A DNA stretch of 64,000 nt from Symsagittifera roscoffensis (Eukaryota > Xenacoelomorpha > Acoela > Convolutidae): contig NC_087064.1 in assembly GCF_963678635.1 (NCBI RefSeq), positions 62,675,548 to 62,739,547 on the forward strand, read 5' to 3'. Both the position numbers and the translations under genes were made by a program. Positions 58,186 to 64,000 of the stretch are shown here, piece after piece. Positions within the stretch are counted from its first letter, which is position 1; the number at the start of each line of letters is the position of its first letter. The notes beneath the pieces were generated by a model. The model searched no databases and was not told the origin of the DNA. It saw only the letters and a program-made list of their open reading frames with translations.

Positions 58186-60931
58186 TCGTTATCGGGTTCA
58201 TTTCTGTCTGCCTTTGTACCCCTATAGCCAATGACACTGATTGCAATAGGTCTAGGTCAACTGCGGCCAGCATTATGACGTCCGGCCAAAACAAAGACTT
58301 AGAGGTGTACACGAACTCTGAATTCGCTACTACCATGATTTTGGCCTTTCTCATCTCTGCTTTGTCGTAGGCGGCGAAGATGGTCTCATCTTTCTTTATC
58401 GCTGTCAATCCGCCATATCTCTGGGCATCACCATCTTGGTTCACTAGTTTTGGGTACACTCTCTCCTTCACATGACCAGGTGGTGTCGTCAATTGCCTAA
58501 ATATCTTTACGTGTTGTCCAATCGGCGCTCTCGCCGTCAGGAATCTTCCTGGCCTTTCTTCACGATTCCTCTCATCATGGTTCAATCTCACATCTTGCAA
58601 CGGTCTTGCATTCACAGGTCCTATTGTGTTGTTGGAGGGCAGTCCCTCCAAGTCGGCAAACCTCAAGGCCGTCGTGGAGCTGAAATTTATGCTAGCGGCT
58701 ATCAACCAGTCTACGCCGGTTATCGAGTACAATCTGCTGACGGATAGCGTCGCTCCATTCAGCATCCTCCTTGCATCTTCGATGAAGCTCACTCTCTGTA
58801 GGTCCAGCTTTATTAGTTCTTCTTTGTATATATGCCAAGGAGACGGTATGGATCGCGACCACATCAATGAGCCTCTGCTCGGTCTCTCCTCTCGACTGGT
58901 ACTCGTCGTCTCCGATCTAGTGTCCGATCTGGATGTGCCTGCTACTTCCTCGATTGGTTGGTTGACAGGTCCTATCCTTTTCCTAGGATGGATTGTCCTC
59001 CTCATCGGTGCTTCTCCCAACCGATCTTGTACGTCTGTTCTTCGACCTGGTTCACTGGAGCTTTGTTGCCGGTAATTTATGGCGGCTGGGACCGTACCCA
59101 AGCGTGTTTCCAGGTTAGGAGGCACAAAGGTGGTGATCACCGTGTCACTCACCGTTCCCTCTTCCTTCAGCACTCCTGTGTCAAAGAGTTCTGCTTCCAG
59201 CTCATCCAACCGTTCTTGGAAGACTCGATTCAACCAAGCTTGTCCTTCGACACTGTCGAAGTGGATGCCATCTGTGGTCAGTCTGGCTTGATCCATGGCT
59301 CTCAATTCATGTTCAATGTCCATGAGGATCATTCTTCCGGCGTTTCGATTTGCTAGGTTTCTCAAGATGTTGTTCCATCTCATGACTCCCTCGTTGTGCC
59401 TTCTTCCTGATACTGTCAGGCTTCTTGTGTTCATTGGCACCGTGCAAACGGTCAGTACCGCGCAACTGAACTTCTGCCAGAGAGTAGTAAACAAACACAC
59501 CATCATTGCTTCCCACAGTGCTTCCTGCTCATCTGATCCTCTGGAGATGTCATTCGTCCCAACTAAGATCATCACATTGGGTATCTTCCCTGGATTCATC
59601 AGCTCCACCATGCGATATAATTGGGCAATCGTCGCGCCTCCAAAGGCCATCACCGTGGTGACCCATGAGGTCCTCAAATTCGACAGCACTCTGACTAAGC
59701 TGTCTCCCAATATCAGGTGAGATGTCCCGAGTGGTGGTTGCTGCAGGTTCACAGCCGGGCTCCAGGTAGCTCGATTGAAGCAGGCTCTCGGATCTGTCTC
59801 CGGAACTCCCGTGAAACTATACTTCAATTGATTATTCTTCTGCACGTCTATTACACGAGACACTTTCTTCGCTGGCATCTTCCTTACTTTCCTCTCTGGG
59901 ATTCTCGAGTTCCCCATGAGTGGTGTCACGTTACTCATCCTTTGTCTGATTACTGTCTGGGAGAGTTGTACTCTGCCCGTATCGTCAATCGTTCCATAGG
60001 GTGCAGTCACCCCGGAACCTGGTGCATTCTTGTTAGCGACCAATCGTCCAGCGGTCTCTATCAGTTTTCTCACTGTCTGTTCTACGACGGGATCACCCAA
60101 GGTGTCACTAGGATCCGGGATTGTTACTCGGTTCGTCTCTGCTGGAAGCCGTGTCTCCGTTGTTTGACTCATTTCTCGAGGTGTCAAGAGCTCCATCGGG
60201 GACTGCCCACGAGGAATATCCCTTGCAGGTATCATTTTCTCAATGGACGTCGTCAACGCCACCTGCTCCGATCGCTCTTTGTATTCCTGCCTTAAGCGTT
60301 CGATCTCTTGACCCTGCTTTTTGTTGCAGTCTTCAAACAACTTTCTCCACATGTCCCGGTCTTCCTCCATCGCCAGCATGGTCTTCGTCATATCGTCTAA
60401 CTCCTTCTTCGTACTTCTCAACTGATCGTTCATCTCGTCCAGATCTTGTATGGTTTGGTTCGTCTGAACCTTCTGTGTTACTTTCGCCCCTTTTGGTGGC
60501 ACAGCTGCTCTCAGTGGTGAACCAGACGAGGTCGCCTCGCTGTTCATCTCCCGATGCATTCTCGTCAGCCCAGGTTTGGGCTTGGAGGGCATTGGCATCT
60601 CACCTGGTTGGTAAGTCCTAAAACTTCCCAACCCAGGCTCATTCGCCAAGTCACTCCCTGAGAGAGCCCCGTTTCTCCACCTCATCACTCTCATGTTCGG
60701 GCGGTCTAGTACTCCTCTTTCTCCATATGCTGCCATCAACAGGACTTCCGTGGGGCGGTCCCCACGGTTGTCGTGCCCCAAGATGTTAATCAGGGCGGTC
60801 AGCAACATGACCACCTCTGGGTCCTCCAGAGCGAAGTCTCGTTCGATCAGCCGACGATAGATCGCATCTACCATCGGTCCTACATATGCCTCTGCCAGGT
60901 CCATCAATTCATCCAGGTTGAAATTGTCCAT
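58166..60931 (-). CDS. SGNH-hydrolase ORF of element D (921 aa)
   Basis: SGNH/GDSL enzymes are Ser hydrolases such as esterases and acetylhydrolases. All blocks are present: G409-D410-S411 (LILGDSLVRVL, nucleophile Ser411), a glycine block (FGG, 430-432), G458-T459-N460-D461 (ILVGTNDISRG) and D554-G-I-H557 (TTDGIHFDS, catalytic Asp/His). The spacing is normal for the family, so activity is plausible. Before it lie a helical N-terminal region (1-115), a coiled coil (about 160-225) and a basic linker. After it (590-921) is a disordered basic stretch and an unrecognised region (WLIAASINFSSTT; KIMVVANSEFVYTSKSLFW). No signal peptide is seen. Copy C carries a truncated homologue at the same place. 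Precedents for esterase-like domains in retroelements are CR1-type LINE ORF1 and the giant Athena/terminon elements of rotifers. The start ATG at 60931 is the first in frame. Confidence 0.9.
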   Translation of the reverse strand: MDNFNLDELMDLAEAYVGPMVDAIYRRLIERDFALEDPEVVMLLTALINILGHDNRGDRPTEVLLMAAYGERGVLDRPNMRVMRWRNGALSGSDLANEPGLGSFRTYQPGEMPMPSKPKPGLTRMHREMNSEATSSGSPLRAAVPPKGAKVTQKVQTNQTIQDLDEMNDQLRSTKKELDDMTKTMLAMEEDRDMWRKLFEDCNKKQGQEIERLRQEYKERSEQVALTTSIEKMIPARDIPRGQSPMELLTPREMSQTTETRLPAETNRVTIPDPSDTLGDPVVEQTVRKLIETAGRLVANKNAPGSGVTAPYGTIDDTGRVQLSQTVIRQRMSNVTPLMGNSRIPERKVRKMPAKKVSRVIDVQKNNQLKYSFTGVPETDPRACFNRATWSPAVNLQQPPLGTSHLILGDSLVRVLSNLRTSWVTTVMAFGGATIAQLYRMVELMNPGKIPNVMILVGTNDISRGSDEQEALWEAMMVCLFTTLWQKFSCAVLTVCTVPMNTRSLTVSGRRHNEGVMRWNNILRNLANRNAGRMILMDIEHELRAMDQARLTTDGIHFDSVEGQAWLNRVFQERLDELEAELFDTGVLKEEGTVSDTVITTFVPPNLETRLGTVPAAINYRQQSSSEPGRRTDVQDRLGEAPMRRTIHPRKRIGPVNQPIEEVAGTSRSDTRSETTSTSREERPSRGSLMWSRSIPSPWHIYKEELIKLDLQRVSFIEDARRMLNGATLSVSRLYSITGVDWLIAASINFSSTTALRFADLEGLPSNNTIGPVNARPLQDVRLNHDERNREERPGRFLTARAPIGQHVKIFRQLTTPPGHVKERVYPKLVNQDGDAQRYGGLTAIKKDETIFAAYDKAEMRKAKIMVVANSEFVYTSKSLFWPDVIMLAAVDLDLLQSVSLAIGVQRQTEMNPITIVCWHQ

Positions 60932-61327
60932 ACTGTTCTTTCCAAGTTTGATTTGATTTCGATTTCAAGTTTTGACTCAAGTGAGCAATTAAATGATCAA
61001 TCAGGATCTAGAAAAGAAATCACGAATGTCACACCTGTCAATTTCACCTTAACATACATCGTTAAAATTTGCTTAAAGACAGTTCAGATAAAAAGATATT
61101 TATCCTAAAATTTATTAAAATCAATTGGTTTCTAAAATTTTGGAATTCGACCTAAGATTGGACAGTCCAAACTTTGGATCTATTCCCAAGATCGTCATTT
61201 AGTTGTTCATGGTCACTAACCCCTACTTACCCATGATCTTAATAACCTAACACATAACATAACATAACGCACCTCTCACATATTACACACAACTTAGTCT
61301 TTGGCCTAACACCCTCTCGCACATCAC
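60932..61327 (-). other. Spacer between pol and SGNH ORF of element D
   Basis: About 400 bp of AT-rich DNA with no ORF, including a CATAACATAACATAAC microrepeat near 61250. It is the counterpart of 8084-8593 in copy C but not obviously similar in sequence. No clear pyrimidine-rich splice acceptor precedes the ATG at 60931; only CAG lies immediately before it. Confidence 0.5.
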
Positions 61328-64000
61328 TCAGCCTATACTTAAGTAATATTTCTTATGTAGATATACTTGTATGTTCGTATCAGAGAATATCACGTGTACA
61401 AGCGCGTACAATTCCCGAGGATGCAGTCTTCCTCTATTTGGATCGTACACTGGAAGCGAAAGCTCCTTCACGTCCATTTCCACAAGGAAGTCTCTCAGCC
61501 TCGTCAAAGACAAGACTAGATTTTCTGGGTCCACGTGTTGCTTCTCTGTCGCCCTCGTTACCAGGAAGCATAAGTACTTTCCCGGTATTTGCGACACCGC
61601 CGGGGGTAAGGCTGCTACGCCCCCTATCCCTGGTCTTTGCTTCCAAAGGAATTCCACGTTTTTATATTCCCTCTTAAAATCTGCCGCTAGCGCCGTCCTA
61701 AAACTCATGTCTGCGGTGATAGCTACCGCACATGTTCTGTTTGTGAGTATGAAATCACTGTCTGTTAGTATTATGTTACTAGAATATTCATTTGGTAAAT
61801 TAAAATATGACTCAACTACCCTGCCTATGTCAGGTTTCTTAGGTTCTTCACCTGTTTCTGCTTCTAAGTTTCCTGTTTCTCTTGCTATTCTCAATTTTTT
61901 TATTATCAAGTTTTCAGTGTGGGTAAGTCCTACCCCCACTCCCCGGACAAAAATATCCATCGGCGTCCCCGTCGATCGCATACCGGGTATTAAGTCAAGA
62001 TTAGAAGCTGGAATGAGAAGTTGTCCTTCCTGGGCAGCCCAGGAAGGATCATCTCGTTCGGTCTTAATGTATTTCGCGCTTTCGCGATCTACGTCTTGAA
62101 TCGTAACGCTGGTCTTTTCAGGGTCTGATGTCATTTCGTTCAGCCACTCTAAGACACGCAGGTTCGTCAGGTCTTGTTCATTTGACTGCTGTTGCTCATC
62201 GTCGAACTCCACCTCGGGTTTCGACCAGTCGTCAACCCACTCATCGTTGTGATCATCGACTATGTCAATGTCCTGTGACACTGTTATTTCCTCTAAACCC
62301 ACTACTTCCTCCACTATTTTCTTTAGATCTATCCTATCCACTACAAAGTCGTCACCGTAAGGATTGTATTTCTTTCTTAGTCTCGTCCCGTCTTTCTGAC
62401 GAGTCTGCATCGTGAACGGAAGATCTGGTTCCATGTTCTTGGGAACCTCTGTCTGTTCGGAATCCTGCCAATCTTCCTCTGCGTAGGGCAAGGTTTCATC
62501 GTCCGCTTCGATCTGTTCGTTTGGATCCAGGTCCAATGGTGTATCCGTACCTTCCTCTACGACTTCGTTTCCATCGTTCTTCTCCCTGGTGCCTTTTTCA
62601 TTGACCTCACAAGCAGGATCCATCATTAGATAATCCCCTTCTTCCATGTCTGCAGGTATACACCAGTCTTCTGTCGATGGATTGTGTGGCTTGATGTTCT
62701 CGTAGTGGGCGGCTCGGCCAGTACTCAGTCTATAAAAGCGTCCCTCTTGGTGCACCTCTGTAATCATGAAGGGTCCCCTCCACTTCTTCAGAAGCTTTTT
62801 TGTCCCTTTCGGTGGTATAACGTTCTGAAATACCCATACGTAGTCTCCCACCGAGTAAGCCTTTGCACCAGCTGCTTTCTTGTCGAATCTTTTCCTCTGC
62901 CTTGCCTGTGCCTGCTGAGTGTTTCGTCTACACAAGTCGTTCAACTCCTGTTGGCGTCTGATCACATCCCTCACGTAGACCTGTGGGGATGTTTTCTTTC
63001 CCTCATACTCTGGGTAGAAGAATGTCAAGGGTAAAGACTTCTCGTGTCCCGTCAGCATCATGTGTGGACTGACTCCAGTGGTGGAGTGTTGCGTGCTATT
63101 ATAAGCTCCCATCACCTGTGGAAGGTATCTGTCCCAATCGGTCATGTACCTGGAACAATATACCCTCAGCATCGACACTAACGTCCTATTCTGTCTTTCC
63201 ACTAAGCCATTCGTCTGAGGGTGGTATGTCGTGGAGTGAGCCTGAGCGACTTGTGACCGTCTCATAAGCTCTTTCGTAAGCTCGCCTACGAAAGCCGTTC
63301 CATTGTCCGATTGAAACGTCATTGGACATCCGTGTCTTGCTATCCACGTATTGATCAGGTGGTCGCATGTCTCTTCCGCCGAGGCAGTTATGCAGGGCAC
63401 GGCCTCTGCATACTTCGTGAAGTGATCTATCATGACCAAGACTTGGTTGTAACCGCTGTCTGTCATGCATATCTTCTGGTGATCTATCTGCACCACCTCG
63501 TTGAATTCAGACGACTCAATTGATTGTAAAGGAAATCGCAACTTCCTAGGATCCTTGACCTGTTGGCATGACAGACATGCTGTCACCCATTTCTCGCATG
63601 CCTTTTTCATCCCAGGCCACTCAAAGCGCTTCAGGATCCTCTGATACACTTTGTCGATCCCTTGATGGCCCATCTGATCATGCGACCTGAATAATAGTTC
63701 TGTCTGATAGAGTTGCGGCAACACTATCGCGTTATATTTGTATAAGACCTTGTCTTCTTCTCTTCTCCTGCAAGCCACGATCCCGTCATTGTTCAGATAT
63801 AATCTCCCCTCCTTCTGCATGAAGTATTGTCTCAGGATCCTATAGCTGTCTTCTTCCAGATCACCTTTGTCAGGTGCACCGTTTTCTATCCACCTTTTTA
63901 GGTTGCTTGTCATGCGATCATTTCTCTGCGCCCTTAGAAGGTCCGAGAGTCTGTATCTCGCCTTCAAGTACGTCTTCATGACTCTCATCTGACTGTTCAG
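61328..64000 (-). CDS. pol: Pol C-terminal part of element D: integrase fused to a macro domain
   Basis: The frame continues past the window edge (5' partial). Numbering from M at 63988, the order is: linker end; zinc-binding H103, H108, C138, C141; catalytic D169, D228, E264 (D-x35-E); GPY/F-type domain (KKWRGPFMITEVHQEGRFY, near 400-420); a long acidic linker (about 440-700); and a C-terminal macro-like domain (about 735-886). Macro features are ITADMS (757-762), a following LAADFK helix, GIGGVAALP, the YLCFLVTR strand, LPVYDPNRG (near 844-852) and IQVYLHKKYY before the stop. The pattern fits the ADP-ribose-binding/hydrolase macro fold, nearest to the TARG1/ALC1-like type. However, the usual Gly-rich loops are altered (FRTALA after ADMS; VYDPN in place of a Gly-Cys-Gly-type turn), so catalysis is uncertain. 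Integrase inserts element cDNA. The macro part could act on ADP-ribosylation at host chromatin (inference). Confidence 0.9.
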   Translation of the reverse strand: MNSQMRVMKTYLKARYRLSDLLRAQRNDRMTSNLKRWIENGAPDKGDLEEDSYRILRQYFMQKEGRLYLNNDGIVACRRREEDKVLYKYNAIVLPQLYQTELLFRSHDQMGHQGIDKVYQRILKRFEWPGMKKACEKWVTACLSCQQVKDPRKLRFPLQSIESSEFNEVVQIDHQKICMTDSGYNQVLVMIDHFTKYAEAVPCITASAEETCDHLINTWIARHGCPMTFQSDNGTAFVGELTKELMRRSQVAQAHSTTYHPQTNGLVERQNRTLVSMLRVYCSRYMTDWDRYLPQVMGAYNSTQHSTTGVSPHMMLTGHEKSLPLTFFYPEYEGKKTSPQVYVRDVIRRQQELNDLCRRNTQQAQARQRKRFDKKAAGAKAYSVGDYVWVFQNVIPPKGTKKLLKKWRGPFMITEVHQEGRFYRLSTGRAAHYENIKPHNPSTEDWCIPADMEEGDYLMMDPACEVNEKGTREKNDGNEVVEEGTDTPLDLDPNEQIEADDETLPYAEEDWQDSEQTEVPKNMEPDLPFTMQTRQKDGTRLRKKYNPYGDDFVVDRIDLKKIVEEVVGLEEITVSQDIDIVDDHNDEWVDDWSKPEVEFDDEQQQSNEQDLTNLRVLEWLNEMTSDPEKTSVTIQDVDRESAKYIKTERDDPSWAAQEGQLLIPASNLDLIPGMRSTGTPMDIFVRGVGVGLTHTENLIIKKLRIARETGNLEAETGEEPKKPDIGRVVESYFNLPNEYSSNIILTDSDFILTNRTCAVAITADMSFRTALAADFKREYKNVEFLWKQRPGIGGVAALPPAVSQIPGKYLCFLVTRATEKQHVDPENLVLSLTRLRDFLVEMDVKELSLPVYDPNRGRLHPRELYALVHVIFSDTNIQVYLHKKYYLSIG
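61917..61956 (-). promoter_or_regulatory. Ultraconserved 40-nt block in pol (cPPT-like), element D
   Basis: This is identical over 40 bases to 9177-9216 in copy C, including synonymous positions, while the surrounding pol linker is strongly diverged. It contains the polypurine-tract 12-mer and a short stem. See 9177-9216. Confidence 0.5.

Larger units (their letters stand above)
50247..64000 (-). mobile_element. Giant Ty3/Gypsy-type LTR element D, 3' part
   Basis: Minus-strand order is pol (from beyond the right edge to 61328), spacer, SGNH ORF (60931-58166), giant ORF (58185-51988), 3' untranslated region, polypurine-like tract and LTR (51168-50247). All three long frames are open, unlike copies B and C, so this insertion looks young. 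The left LTR end sits inside a satellite monomer (after GTGTCATATC at 50237-50246). More than 13.7 kb are visible. With gag, the rest of pol and a 5' LTR the whole should exceed 20 kb, far larger than typical Gypsy elements of 5-8 kb. The 5' LTR and gag are outside the window. Confidence 0.88.

Noticed and set aside
55440-58800. Possible repeat of one domain in the SGNH ORF C-terminus (KLDLQRVSFIED) and the giant ORF (CKLDRVAFMEEV)
   Set aside because: Only about a dozen residues resemble each other, both followed by generic helical sequence; not enough without a profile comparison.

Overview
This is animal (invertebrate metazoan) nuclear DNA. It holds two host genes that I recognise: a U2AF1-type splicing factor and a TAF8-type TFIID subunit, the latter with GT-AG introns. 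Around them are AT-rich interspersed repeats, a 15 kb satellite array and several very large LTR retroelements. I cannot name the species. There is no bacterial-style gene organisation.

Left third (1-17.3 kb, all minus strand). These are degenerate Ty3/Gypsy-like sequences of one family: an integrase fragment (A, 1-717), a nearly complete gag-pol (B, 718-6409) and a third copy (C, 6410-17277). Copy C carries an SGNH-hydrolase ORF downstream of pol and is cut off in that ORF where copy B begins. B and C look only a few percent diverged and share several frame breaks, but each also has private stops or frameshifts. Next come a 14-bp minisatellite (17.64-18.4 kb), a 69-bp triplication (19.3 kb) and a solo LTR (about 20.8-21.72 kb).

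Middle (21.7-50.2 kb). U2AF1 (22.03-22.73 kb) is followed by 11 kb of AT-rich DNA. That stretch contains two families of degenerate tandem or dispersed repeats, non-LTR reverse-transcriptase relics and tRNA-like Pol III box sequences. TAF8 (33.6-35.0 kb, three coding exons) lies 160 bp from a satellite array with a monomer of about 155-168 bp and a higher-order period of about 790-820 bp (35.19-50.25 kb).

Right (50.2-64 kb, minus strand). This is the apparently intact 3' part of a giant LTR element (D) inserted inside a satellite monomer. In transcription order it has pol (integrase plus a C-terminal macro domain), a 0.4 kb spacer, a 921-aa ORF with a complete SGNH-hydrolase catalytic set, an overlapping 2,065-residue ORF of no recognisable family that lacks an early AUG, a polypurine-like tract and a 922-bp LTR. 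This is the best candidate for an undescribed system: a Gypsy-type element carrying an ADP-ribose-type macro domain, an esterase-like enzyme and a giant unknown protein. A 40-nt block inside the pol reading frame is identical between copies C and D and shares a 12-mer with the 3' polypurine tract. It may be an internal plus-strand primer site or another embedded cis element.
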